Below, piece by piece: positions 54,957-63,607 of a stretch of DNA of 64,000 bases (its first letter is position 1; every line of letters begins with the position of its first letter). The notes beneath the pieces are model-generated. The model made no database searches and was not told the origin of the DNA. It worked only from the letters and a program-made list of their open reading frames with translations. A program made the translations under genes and the position numbers. Source of the DNA: Streptomyces sp. Ru73 (lineage in GTDB: Bacteria > Actinomycetota > Actinomycetes > Streptomycetales > Streptomycetaceae); the NCBI RefSeq assembly GCF_002920575.1, contig NZ_PQSQ01000017.1, forward strand, positions 43,911-107,910, read 5' to 3'.

Positions 54957-55077
54957 GGCTTCTGGCGTTCCGCATCGGCGACTTCCGCCGTCGCGCATCG
55001 GCTTCCGCCGTTCCGTATCGGCTTCCGCCGTTCCGTATCGGCGGCGGTTGCCGTCACGCATCGGTTTCCGCCGCTCG
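54957..55077 (+). repeat. 20/23-bp tandem repeat, about six copies
   Basis: Units of 20 bp (GGCTTCCGCCGTTCCGTATC) alternate with 23-bp versions (GGCGACTTCCGCCGTCGCGCATC). The two central 20-mers are identical. The block lies in the 374-base gap 54764-55137 just upstream of the decarboxylase and is open in the upstream frame. That frame lacks protein similarity, and GAAGGCAGGA before ATG 55138 marks the true start. Confidence 0.8.
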
Positions 55078-55137
55078 CAGCGGAGTACGCAGCCGTCACC
55101 CAGCCCCTACAGCCCCCAGAGAAGGCAGGACACCCCG

Positions 55138-56505
55138 ATGGCAGACCCCGTGGCTCTCGATTCCGTCGCCCGCAGGGAAGCGGCCGTGCGCGCCGCCGTC
55201 GAGCAGGGGCTGGTCGGTCCGGACGCGCCCGTGCTCGGGCTGCTCGACGTGGCCGGGGTCCGGGACGCGGTGCGCGCGCTGCGGGAGGCGTTCGCCACCG
55301 AGGGCGGCGGGCCGGTCCTGCACACGTTCGCGGTGAAGGCGGCCTCGCTCGTGCCGGTCCTCGCGCTGCTGAACGAGGAGGGCGTGGGCGCGGAGGTGGC
55401 CAGCCCCGGAGAGCTGGAGCTGGCGCGTGCCGCGGGCGTGCCCGCCGCGCGCATCGTCTTCGACTCGCCCGCCAAGACGGTCGGCGAGCTGCGCGACGCC
55501 CTCGCGCACGGCATCGCCGTGAACGCCGACAACGCACAGGAGCTGGCCCGCATCGACGCGCTCGTGGCCGAGGCGGGTGAGGTGGCCTCGCCGCTCGGAA
55601 TCCGAGTGAACCCGCAGGTCGGGACCGGTGCCATCGGCGCCATGAGCACCGCGACGGCCACCTCCAAGTTCGGCGTCGCGCTGCGCGACGAGGGCGCTGA
55701 GCAGTGGCTCCTCGACGCCTTCCGGACCCGCCCGTGGCTGACCCGGCTGCACACCCACACCGGCTCGCAGGGCGTCCCGCTGGAGCTGATGGCCGAGGCC
55801 GTACGGGTCGTGTACGAGCTGGCCGAGAAGATCAACGCGCAGGCGGGGCGGCAGCAGATCGACACGCTCGACATCGGCGGCGGGCTGCCGGTGAACTTCG
55901 CGTCGGACGAGGTCACGCCGGACTTCGCGGAGTACGCGGCGCTGCTGCGGAAGACCGTGCCGGGGCTGTTCGACGGGCGCTACGCGCTGGTCACCGAGTT
56001 CGGCCGCTCGCTGTTGGCCAAGCAGGGGCTGATCGCCGCGCACGTGGAGTACACCAAGACCTCCGGCGGCCGGCGCATCGCCGTCACGCACGCCGGCGCG
56101 CAGGTCGCGACCCGTACCGTCTTCGTGCCCGAGTCCTGGCCGCTGCGGGTCGGCGCGTTCGACCCGCAGGGCCGCCCCAAGACGGCGCCGGAGCTGGTGC
56201 AGGACGTGGCGGGGCCGTGCTGCTTCGCGGGTGACCTGGTGGCACGCGGGCGCGAGCTGCCGGAGCTGGCGCCGGGCGATCTGGTCGCGCTGTACGACAC
56301 GGGCGCGTACTACTTCTCGACCCACTTCCAGTACAACAGCCTGCCCCGCCCGGCCGTCGTCGGGTACGTCGTGGACGAGGCGGGCGCGGTGACGTTCGCG
56401 CAGGTCAGGCCCGCCCAGACGGTGGCGGAGGTGCTGGCGGAGAGCGGCGCCGGACAGCCGGCGGCGCTGACGGGGCTGCGGCCGGCAGGTGCTCGGGCGC
56501 GGTAG
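55138..56505 (+). CDS. Diaminopimelate/ornithine decarboxylase-family PLP enzyme
   Basis: A 455-residue fold-type III PLP decarboxylase. PLP-Lys67 in HTFAVKAAS, the phosphate-binding GGGLP, and the C-terminal GPCCFAGDLVARGRELP with DTGAYYFSTHFQYNSLPRPAVV match the DapDC/LysA layout. Departures from true LysA: VTEFGRSLLAKQ replaces the usual EPGR motif and CCFAGD replaces CCESGD, so the substrate may not be meso-diaminopimelate. The housekeeping lysA of Streptomyces lies elsewhere. ATG 55138. An APC amino-acid permease follows 180 bases later and a PucR regulator precedes. Confidence 0.82.
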   Translation: MADPVALDSVARREAAVRAAVEQGLVGPDAPVLGLLDVAGVRDAVRALREAFATEGGGPVLHTFAVKAASLVPVLALLNEEGVGAEVASPGELELARAAGVPAARIVFDSPAKTVGELRDALAHGIAVNADNAQELARIDALVAEAGEVASPLGIRVNPQVGTGAIGAMSTATATSKFGVALRDEGAEQWLLDAFRTRPWLTRLHTHTGSQGVPLELMAEAVRVVYELAEKINAQAGRQQIDTLDIGGGLPVNFASDEVTPDFAEYAALLRKTVPGLFDGRYALVTEFGRSLLAKQGLIAAHVEYTKTSGGRRIAVTHAGAQVATRTVFVPESWPLRVGAFDPQGRPKTAPELVQDVAGPCCFAGDLVARGRELPELAPGDLVALYDTGAYYFSTHFQYNSLPRPAVVGYVVDEAGAVTFAQVRPAQTVAEVLAESGAGQPAALTGLRPAGARAR

Positions 56506-56684
56506 CTACCCGCCAGTTAATTGTTGCCCGAGCAAACGGTTTAGGGTGGCTCGGTCACCGAATCGACATTCCGGCCCCGGTTCCCGGGGCCGGTCCACTT
56601 CTACAGGTACGCCGCGCCGTATGCGCGCACCCGCGCACGCCCGGAAACGGGCGGTGCGCGGCGTACCGCCCTGCACGGAGAACC

Positions 56685-58139
56685 ATGGAGCACACAGCAG
56701 AAGCGGAGCAGGCGGCACCGCCCGCGCCGGCCACCGGGGGAGCGGCCCCCGGAGGCCCGGTCCGCGAGGGCGGCTACGCCGCGGGCCTGCGCAACCGCCA
56801 GGTCCAGATGATCGCGGTCGGCGGCGCCATCGGCACCGGCCTCTTCCTCGGCGCGGGTGAGCGGCTGCACGCGGCGGGCCCGATCCTCGTGGTGGTCTTC
56901 GCGGTCACGGGCCTGTTCGCCTTCTTCATCGCCCGCGCCATGGGCGAGCTGGTCATGCACCGCCCGACCTCCGGCTCGTTCGTCTCGTACTCGCGTGAGT
57001 TCCTCGGCGAGAAGGCGGCGTACACGGCCGGCTGGGTCTACTTCCTGCACTGGGTGTGCAGCGGCATCGCGGAGATCACCGCGGTCGCCATGTACCTGCA
57101 CTACTGGGCCCTCTTCCGCGACATCCCGCAGTGGACGCTGGCGCTCTTCGCGCTGCTCGTGGTGCTCACCGCCAACCTCATCTCGGTGCGCTGGTTCGGT
57201 GAGTTCGAGTTCTGGTTCGCGATCATCAAGGTCGCCGCGATCATCGCGTTCCTCGCCATCGGCTGCTGGCTGCTCGCCGGCCGGCACCCCGTCGACGGCC
57301 ACAGCACGGGCCCGCAGCTGATCGCGGACAACGGCGGCATGATGCCCAACGGCCTGCTCGCCTCCGTCGTCCTCATCCAGGGCGTCGTCTTCGCGTACGC
57401 GGCGATCGAGATGGTCGGCATCGCGGCCGGCGAGACCGAGCACCCGCGCAAGGTCATCCCGCGCGCCATCAACTCCGTCTCCTGGCGCATCGTCGTCTTC
57501 TACGTCGGCACCGTGCTGCTCCTCGTCCTCCTGCTGCCGTGGAGCGCGTACAAGGCGGGCGAGTCCCCGTTCGTCACCCTGCTCGGCAAGCTGGGGGTGC
57601 CCGGCGTCAGCGGGGTCATGAACTTCGTGATCCTCACGGCCGCCCTCTCCAGCTGCAACTCGGGCCTGTACTCGACGGGCCGCGTGCTGCGCTCCATGGG
57701 CCTGGCCGGCTCGGCGCCGAAGTTCACCACGCTGATGAACAAGCGCGGCGTGCCGTACGGCGGCATCCTGCTCACCGCCTCCTGCTACATCCTCGGCATC
57801 GTCCTCAACTACGTCGTACCGGAGCGGGCCTTCGCGATCGTGCTGAACTTCTCGGCGATCACGATGATCGGCACCTGGGTGATGATCATGATCTGCCAGA
57901 TGGTGCTCCGTCACAGGGCCGCCCGCGGCGAGGTCGAACAACCCGCCTTCCGCCTCCCCGGCGCCCCCTTCACCTCCTGGCTCACCCTCGCCTTCCTGGC
58001 CGCCGTAGTCGTCCTCATGTGCGTAGCCGGCGGCGACGCCGCCTGGTCCGTGGCCTGCGTCCCCCTGATCGTCGCCGCACTGGTCGGCGGCTGGTTCCTG
58101 GTCCGGGGCAAGGTGTCGGACGAGTCGCAGCGACGGTAG
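56685..58139 (+). CDS. APC family amino acid permease (AroP/GabP-like)
   Basis: A 484-residue permease with twelve membrane helices. The start RNRQVQMIAVGGAIGTGLFLGAG is the AAT-family consensus, followed by IARAMGELVMHRPTSGSFV. A low-complexity Ala/Pro N-terminal tail precedes. ATG 56685 follows GGAGAACC. An AT-rich region at 56510-56545 (TAATTGTTGCCC, GTTTAGGG) probably holds the promoter. It may import the substrate of the LysA-like decarboxylase next door. Confidence 0.9.
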   Translation: MEHTAEAEQAAPPAPATGGAAPGGPVREGGYAAGLRNRQVQMIAVGGAIGTGLFLGAGERLHAAGPILVVVFAVTGLFAFFIARAMGELVMHRPTSGSFVSYSREFLGEKAAYTAGWVYFLHWVCSGIAEITAVAMYLHYWALFRDIPQWTLALFALLVVLTANLISVRWFGEFEFWFAIIKVAAIIAFLAIGCWLLAGRHPVDGHSTGPQLIADNGGMMPNGLLASVVLIQGVVFAYAAIEMVGIAAGETEHPRKVIPRAINSVSWRIVVFYVGTVLLLVLLLPWSAYKAGESPFVTLLGKLGVPGVSGVMNFVILTAALSSCNSGLYSTGRVLRSMGLAGSAPKFTTLMNKRGVPYGGILLTASCYILGIVLNYVVPERAFAIVLNFSAITMIGTWVMIMICQMVLRHRAARGEVEQPAFRLPGAPFTSWLTLAFLAAVVVLMCVAGGDAAWSVACVPLIVAALVGGWFLVRGKVSDESQRR

Positions 58140-58227
58140 GACCGTCGCGCCGGGCCAGGCAGCCGGGTCCGGTCGTCGGCGCCGGTCGGGCACCGGTTCC
58201 GGCCGTCGGCTTCGGTAGGTTGGTGGG

Positions 58228-58758
58228 ATGAACATCCTTGCCCTGTGCGGCAGTTTGCGTGAGCGGTCGTTGAACGGGGCGGTGTTGCGGACGGCGGCCG
58301 AGCTGTGTGCTCCCGGCGCGGTCCGCCGGGAGCCGGGGCTCGACCGGCTGCCGTTCTTCCGGCAGGACGTGGAGGAGTCGGGCGTGCTGCCGCCGGAGGT
58401 CGAGGAGTTCCGGGAGCGGGCGGGGGCCGCGCAGGGGGTGCTGATCGCGACGCCGGAGTACGCGCGCGGCACCTCCGGCGTCCTCAAGAACGCCCTGGAG
58501 TGGCTGGTCGGCGGCGGCCGGCTGTACGCCAAGCCGGTGGCGGTGGTCAGCGCGTCGCCCTCGGCTCTGGGTGGCGACCGCGCCCAGGCGTGGGTCCGCG
58601 AAACCCTCACGATGATGGGCGCCGACGTCCTCCCCGACGGCCTCCTCATTCCCCAGGCCACCGCAAAGATCACCGACGGCCGCCTCACGGACGAACCGAC
58701 GCTGAAGGAACTGGACGCACTGCTCCAGCGGCTGCTCGCCGCGGCTCTGACGAAGTAG
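58228..58758 (+). CDS. NADPH-dependent FMN reductase (flavodoxin-like)
   Basis: A 176-residue flavodoxin-fold reductase that uses NAD(P)H to reduce FMN or quinones. The phosphate-binding loop is LCGSLRERSLNGAVLR, and the active motif ATPEYARGTSGVLKNALEWL is that of the YieF/azoreductase/ChrR group (usually TPEYN). ATG 58228 has TAGGTT (58216-58221) six bases upstream, so it may be leaderless, though GGTGGG could act as a ribosome site. No obvious partner. Confidence 0.9.
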   Translation: MNILALCGSLRERSLNGAVLRTAAELCAPGAVRREPGLDRLPFFRQDVEESGVLPPEVEEFRERAGAAQGVLIATPEYARGTSGVLKNALEWLVGGGRLYAKPVAVVSASPSALGGDRAQAWVRETLTMMGADVLPDGLLIPQATAKITDGRLTDEPTLKELDALLQRLLAAALTK

Positions 58759-58977
58759 TCCTCGACGTCGGGGGCGTGCACGCCGGCGTGGACGCTGGGT
58801 GAGCCGGTCCGGCGCCCTGGGGGAGACAGGCGTCCGGCGCGCGGCTGAAAAAAGGGGCTTTGGGTGGCGCGAATGGCGCGTTAGTGGCGTGTTAGTGGGT
58901 CATCAGTGGGACCCGGCAAGGTGAAGGGTGCGGGACGACGAGTGCCCCGCGCCGAACCGACGAGGAGATGGATTCCC

Positions 58978-59739
58978 ATGTCGCACCAGACCGGTCTCCG
59001 CCGCGGCCGCAGGGCCGCCACCGCCACGCTGATCGCCGCTGCCGCCGCGGTCGCGCTCACCGCTTGCGACGCCGGGGCCGGTACGCAGGGCGCCGGGTCC
59101 GGGTCCGGGGCGGGCTCGTCGGCGTCGTCGGCCGCCCCGTCGTCCGCCGGCTCCTCCGCCGGGGCCGAGAACGGCGGCAACGGTGGCAGCGGCGGGCAGG
59201 ATGCTTCGCAGAGCGCTTCGCAGGGCGCCACGCAGGGCACCTCCAAGGCCCCGGCCGGCGCGGGCGGCGCGACCGTCGCGCAGACCGCCTCGGCGCGTAC
59301 CGCGGCCTCCGCGTCCAGCGACACCTCCGCCAACCGGTGCACCGCCGATGAGCTGGGGCTCCGCCTGGGCCGCGAGGACGTGGGCGCGGGCAACATCCAC
59401 ATCCCGCTGGTCTTCACCAACAAGGGCAAGTCCGCCTGCACGCTCACCGGCTTCCCCGGCGTCTCGCTGATCCAGCGCGACGGCCAGATGATCGGGAAGC
59501 CCGCCACCCGCGAGGGCGCGGCCGGCAAGCCGGTCACGCTGAAGCCGGGCGGCAGCGCGTACGCCGTGCTGCACACCATCCAGGACGGCCTGAAGGACAC
59601 CCCGTGCTGGAAGAGCCCGTACCTGCTCCAGACCTACCCGCCCGGTTCCAAGGAGGCGATGACCCTCCGTACGTCCAGCCCCCGCGTGTGCGGCGGCGAG
59701 TTCACCGTGACGGCGCTGGAGCCGGGCACCGGCCTGTGA
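58978..59739 (+). CDS. DUF4232 family lipoprotein
   Basis: A 253-residue secreted lipoprotein. Signal peptide with lipobox LTAC (Cys30), then a Gly/Ser/Ala-rich linker of about 80 residues, and a C-terminal DUF4232 domain (about 118-250) beginning RCTADELGLRLG with conserved cysteines CTLTGF, CWK and CGGEF. No enzymatic motif. ATG 58978 follows GAGGAG. The 3' end overlaps by 38 bases the convergent AraC gene. Function unknown; such proteins sit on the outer face of the membrane. Confidence 0.88.
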   Translation: MSHQTGLRRGRRAATATLIAAAAAVALTACDAGAGTQGAGSGSGAGSSASSAAPSSAGSSAGAENGGNGGSGGQDASQSASQGATQGTSKAPAGAGGATVAQTASARTAASASSDTSANRCTADELGLRLGREDVGAGNIHIPLVFTNKGKSACTLTGFPGVSLIQRDGQMIGKPATREGAAGKPVTLKPGGSAYAVLHTIQDGLKDTPCWKSPYLLQTYPPGSKEAMTLRTSSPRVCGGEFTVTALEPGTGL

Positions 59740-60529
59740 AGCGCCCCGGCGGTACGCCGAGGACGCGCTTGAAGTGCCGGGTGAGGTGCGGCTGGTCGTG
59801 GAAGCCGGCGGCCACGGCGGCGTCCCGCGGCGCCATCCCGTCGAGCAGCAGCCGCCGGGCGGCGTCGACGCGGCGCGCGGTGAGGTACTGGTGCGGGCTG
59901 ATCGCGAACTCCCGGCTGAACGCCCGTACCAGGTGCGCCGGATGGGCGTGCAGCAGCCCGGACGCCTCCCGCAGGGTCAGCCCCTCGGCGAGCCGCGCGT
60001 CGAGCAGGTCACGCAGCGCGTGCGCGAGGCCCGGGGCCGCGGCCGGCGCGGCCGGCCCGCCGCGCCGCTCCAGGTGGCGCCGCAGCCGCTCGGCGATGAA
60101 CGCGAGCCGGCTCTCGGACTCCAGCTCCTCGCCGGGCAGGACGAGGGCGTCGTGCAGCCGGTGGATCCGGTCGCGCAGCGCCGCGTCCGCCAGTACGGGC
60201 GCGTCGACCGCGAGTCCGATGTACTCCTCGCCCAGGCCCGCCGCCTCGGGATCGAGGTAGAGCACGCGTTTGCGGAAGCCGTCCGGCGTGATCGGCGAGC
60301 CGTTGTGCGGTACGTGCGGGGGCAGCAGCGTGACCCCGGTGCGCAGGGCGCCGTGCTCGTGCCGGTCCAGGTCGTAGCGGACCATGCCGTCGTCCACGAT
60401 GAGCAGCGTCCACGCGCCGTGCGTGTGCAGCGGATACGCGTGCCCCGTGAGGTGTGCGTGGTAGACCTCGGCGATGCCGGCCACCGCCGGGCGCCAGGCC
60501 CTGACCTGTGGCTGCGGACGGCGGACCAT
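59702..60529 (-). CDS. AraC family transcriptional regulator
   Basis: A 275-residue AraC regulator with an N-terminal cupin sensing domain (about 10-140; HTHGAWTLLIVDDG, PHVPHNGSPITPDG) and two C-terminal helix-turn-helix motifs (LTLREASGLLHAHPAHLVRAF; RDAAVAAGFHDQPHLTRHFKRVLGV). ATG 60529 is chosen because TACGTT lies six bases upstream (leaderless) and conserved sequence starts there. Divergent from DUF2000, 50 bases apart, its likely target. Its last codons overlap the convergent lipoprotein gene. Confidence 0.9.
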   Translation of the reverse strand: MVRRPQPQVRAWRPAVAGIAEVYHAHLTGHAYPLHTHGAWTLLIVDDGMVRYDLDRHEHGALRTGVTLLPPHVPHNGSPITPDGFRKRVLYLDPEAAGLGEEYIGLAVDAPVLADAALRDRIHRLHDALVLPGEELESESRLAFIAERLRRHLERRGGPAAPAAAPGLAHALRDLLDARLAEGLTLREASGLLHAHPAHLVRAFSREFAISPHQYLTARRVDAARRLLLDGMAPRDAAVAAGFHDQPHLTRHFKRVLGVPPGRFTGRCPAPAPSR

Positions 60530-60579
60530 GCAAAGAACGTACAAGACCGGGCCCGGGGCGGGTCGGAACAATCCACGAT

Positions 60580-61044
60580 ATGGAAACGCCGAACCCCGTT
60601 GAGCACCCCGCACCCGCCTCCGCCTCCGCACCCGTCCGCTTCGACACCAAGATCGCCGTACTGCTCCGCGCGGACCTGGAGACCTGGCAGCGGCTGAACG
60701 TCACCGCCTTCCTGGTCAGCGGCCTCGGTACGGAGGTGCCCGAGGTGATCGGGGAGCCGTACGCGGACGCCGACGGCAGCGACTACCTGCCGATGTTCCG
60801 CCAGCCCGTGCTGGTCTTCGAGGGCACCAAGGAGGCGCTGACCGCCTCGCACGGGCGCGCCCTCAGCCGTGGCGTCGCCCTCTCGGTGTTCACCTCCGAC
60901 CTCTTCGCGACCGGCAACGACCGGGACAACCGGGCCGCGGTACGGGCCGTCGGCCGGGACCAGCTGGATCTGGTGGGGCTGGCCGTGTACGGCCCGAAGA
61001 ACGCCGTCGACAAGATCGTCAAGGGTGCGCGCATGCACCCGTGA
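60580..61044 (+). CDS. DUF2000 family protein
   Basis: A 154-residue cytoplasmic protein of the DUF2000 family (peptidyl-tRNA-hydrolase-like fold). Conserved features: RFDTKIAVLLRADLETWQRLN, TAFLVSGLG, and DLVGLAVYGPKNAVDKIVKG. Usually found divergent to an AraC regulator as here. ATG 60580. Reaction unknown. Confidence 0.88.
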   Translation: METPNPVEHPAPASASAPVRFDTKIAVLLRADLETWQRLNVTAFLVSGLGTEVPEVIGEPYADADGSDYLPMFRQPVLVFEGTKEALTASHGRALSRGVALSVFTSDLFATGNDRDNRAAVRAVGRDQLDLVGLAVYGPKNAVDKIVKGARMHP

Positions 61045-61064
61045 CACCTGTCCGCCGGAAGCCG

Positions 61065-61835
61065 TCACGGCGCCGGCAGCGTGCCGCCGATGCGCAGGGT
61101 CAGCTCCCGCGCCGTGCGGGCGACCTGCTCGGCGATGGCCGCCTGCTGCTCCGCCGTGACCTCCACGGCCGGGTAGGTCACCGCCACCCCGGCGACCGGG
61201 TGCGCGCTGTGGTCGAGCACCGGCGCGGCGACCGAGGAGAACCCCGGGGTGACCTCCCCTTCCTCCGTCGCGTGCCCGCGCCGCCGCACCTCCACCAGCA
61301 GGTGCCGCAGCGCGGAGAGCGAGCCGGGGCCGTGCCCGTGCCGGACGACGAAGGCCGAGGCGTCGGGGAAGAGGGCGCGCACCTGGGCGTGCGGCAGCCG
61401 CGCCAGCATGGCCCGGCCGCTGGCCGTCAGGTGCGCGGGCAGCCGTACGCCGACCTCCGTGACCAGCGGCGCCCGCCCCGGTGCCCGCTCCTCGATGACG
61501 TAGATGACCTCCCGGCCGTGCAGCACCGCGAGGTGCGCGCTGTGCCCCGTGCGGTCGACGAGCGCGGTGAGCGGCGCCCGGGCCAGCCGCTGGAAGGGCG
61601 CCTGGCGGCTGTAGCCGGAGGCCAGCTCGAAGGCGCTGACGCCGAGGCCGTACCGCCGCTCGTCCGGCAGGTGCACCACGAAGCCGTCCCGCGCGAGCGT
61701 GTCGAGGAGGTGGTACGTCGTGGAGCGGGGGAGCCCCACGTCCCGGCTGATCGCGGCGGCGGGAACCGGCCCGAGCTGGCCGGCGAGGTACCGCAGGATC
61801 GCCAGGACCTGGGCGGCTGCGGGGACGATTGCCAT
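61065..61835 (-). CDS. IclR family regulator divergent from the hut genes
   Basis: A 256-residue IclR regulator: N-terminal winged helix (VLAILRYLAGQLGPVPAAAI, VGLPRSTTYHLLDTLARDGF) and a C-terminal effector domain (about 80-245; APFQRLARAPLTALV, GVRLPAHLTASGRAMLA, GFSSVAAPVLDHSAHPVAGVAVTYP). ATG 61835. It faces hutH across 197 bases that contain a perfect TGTCTGG/CCAGACA repeat, making control of histidine use (by histidine or urocanate) the natural guess. Confidence 0.9.
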   Translation of the reverse strand: MAIVPAAAQVLAILRYLAGQLGPVPAAAISRDVGLPRSTTYHLLDTLARDGFVVHLPDERRYGLGVSAFELASGYSRQAPFQRLARAPLTALVDRTGHSAHLAVLHGREVIYVIEERAPGRAPLVTEVGVRLPAHLTASGRAMLARLPHAQVRALFPDASAFVVRHGHGPGSLSALRHLLVEVRRRGHATEEGEVTPGFSSVAAPVLDHSAHPVAGVAVTYPAVEVTAEQQAAIAEQVARTARELTLRIGGTLPAP

Positions 61836-61960
61836 GAGGTCGAGATTAACCGTCGCCGGGGAGCCGTCCGGTGGCCCGGTGCCGCGCCGCCGTGGCCGCT
61901 CGCGCAGGCCCCGCGCCCCTGGCGGGGCCGCTCACCGTGCGGGTCCGGCTGCTGTGCGTA

Positions 61961-61978
61961 TGTCTGGGATACCAGACA
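61961..61978. promoter_or_regulatory. IclR-type operator candidate between iclR and hutH
   Basis: TGTCTGG-GATA-CCAGACA, seven-bp perfect arms, 18 bp overall, 55-72 bases upstream of hutH and about 130 upstream of the IclR gene. The size fits an IclR dimer site. Confidence 0.7.
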
Positions 61979-62032
61979 CAATGCTTCCGAAGAGCCTGGA
62001 ACAGGCGGTCTGACCTGGTGCTTCATTGAGGC

Positions 62033-63574
62033 ATGTCACCTGTTGTTGTTATTGACGTCGGTGCGCTGTCCGCCGCCGACGTCGTGGCCGTCGCGCGCCA
62101 CGACGCCCCCGTCGAGCTCTCCCCCGCCGCCCAGGAGGAGATCACCCGCAGCCGCAAGGTCATCGAGGCCCTGGCCGACGACGTCACCCCGCACTACGGC
62201 GTCTCCACCGGTTTCGGCGCCCTGGCCACCCGGCACATCCCCACCGAACTCCGCGCCCAGCTCCAGCGCAGCCTGGTCCGCTCGCACGCCGCCGGCTCCG
62301 GCCCCGAGGTCGAGCGCGAGGTGATCCGGGCGCTCATGCTGCTGCGCCTGTCCACCCTCGCCACCGGCCGTACCGGCGTCCGCCTGGAGACCGCCGAGGC
62401 GTACGCTGCCCTGCTCAACGCGGGCATCACCCCGGTCGTCCGCGAGTACGGCTCGCTCGGCTGCTCCGGCGACCTCGCCCCGCTGGCCCACTGCGCGCTC
62501 GCCGTCATGGGCGAAGGCGAGGTCCGGGACGCCGACGGCGTACTGCGCCCGGCCGCCGAGGCGCTCGCCGCCGCCGGCATCGAGCCGGTCACGCTGCACG
62601 AGAAGGAGGGCCTGGCCCTCATCAACGGCACCGACGGCATGCTCGGCACGCTCGTCCTCGCCTGCCACGACCTGCGGATGCTGCTGGCCACCGCCGACAT
62701 CAGCGCGGCCATGAGCGTCGAGGGCCAGCTCGGCACGGACCGGGTGTTCGCCGCCGACCTCCAGGCCCTGCGCCCGCACCCCGGCCAGGCCGACAGCGCC
62801 GCCAACCTGCGTGCCGTGCTCGACGGCTCGGCGATCGTCGCCAGCCACCGCGGCCCGGAGTGCACCCGCGTCCAGGACGCGTACTCGCTGCGCTGCTCGC
62901 CGCAGGTCCACGGCACGGCCCGGGACACCCTCGGCCACGCCGAACTGGTGGCCTCCCGCGAGCTGGCCGCCGCCGTCGACAACCCCGTCGTCACCGTCGA
63001 CGGCCGGGTCGAGTCCAACGGCAACTTCCACGGCGCGCCCGTCGCCGCCGTCCTGGACTTCCTCGCCATCTCCGTCGCCGACGTGGCCTCCATCGCGGAG
63101 CGCCGTACGGACCGCTTCCTGGACGTGGCACGCAACCACGGCCTCAACGCGTTCCTGGCGGACGACCCGGGCGTGGACTCCGGCCACATGATCGCCCAGT
63201 ACACGCAGGCCGCGATCGTGTCCGAGCTGAAGCGGCTCGCCGCGCCCGCCTCCGTGGACTCCATCCCCTCCTCCGCCATGCAGGAGGACCACGTCTCCAT
63301 GGGCTGGGCCGCCGCGCGCAAGCTGCGCAAGGCCATCGACGGGCTCACCCGCGTCGTCGCGGTCGAACTCCTCACCGCGGCCCGCGCGTTGGACCTGCGT
63401 GCCCCGCTCGACCCCGCCCCGGCCACCGCGGCGGTCGTCGCCGGCCTCCGCACCGACGTCCAGGGCCCCGGCACCGACCGCTACCTGGCCCCCGAGATCG
63501 AGGCCGCCGTGCAGTACGTCGCCACCGGCGGGGCCCTGCGCGCCGCCGAGTCGGTCACCGGCACGCTCCGCTGA
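62033..63574 (+). CDS. hutH: Histidine ammonia-lyase
   Basis: A 513-residue histidase: L-histidine to urocanate + NH3, first step of the hut pathway. Catalytic Tyr56 in YGVSTGFGALA, and the MIO prosthetic-group motif GSLGCSGDLAPLAH, where the self-processing triad is Cys144-Ser145-Gly146 instead of the common Ala-Ser-Gly. Late motifs QEDHVSMGW and SNGNFHGAP are intact. Length is normal. ATG 62033. Divergent from an IclR regulator and followed by hutU 33 bases on, so they form an operon. Confidence 0.95.
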   Translation: MSPVVVIDVGALSAADVVAVARHDAPVELSPAAQEEITRSRKVIEALADDVTPHYGVSTGFGALATRHIPTELRAQLQRSLVRSHAAGSGPEVEREVIRALMLLRLSTLATGRTGVRLETAEAYAALLNAGITPVVREYGSLGCSGDLAPLAHCALAVMGEGEVRDADGVLRPAAEALAAAGIEPVTLHEKEGLALINGTDGMLGTLVLACHDLRMLLATADISAAMSVEGQLGTDRVFAADLQALRPHPGQADSAANLRAVLDGSAIVASHRGPECTRVQDAYSLRCSPQVHGTARDTLGHAELVASRELAAAVDNPVVTVDGRVESNGNFHGAPVAAVLDFLAISVADVASIAERRTDRFLDVARNHGLNAFLADDPGVDSGHMIAQYTQAAIVSELKRLAAPASVDSIPSSAMQEDHVSMGWAAARKLRKAIDGLTRVVAVELLTAARALDLRAPLDPAPATAAVVAGLRTDVQGPGTDRYLAPEIEAAVQYVATGGALRAAESVTGTLR

Positions 63575-63607
63575 CCCGCCCTCCGCTCTTTCCGAAAGGA
63601 CACACAC

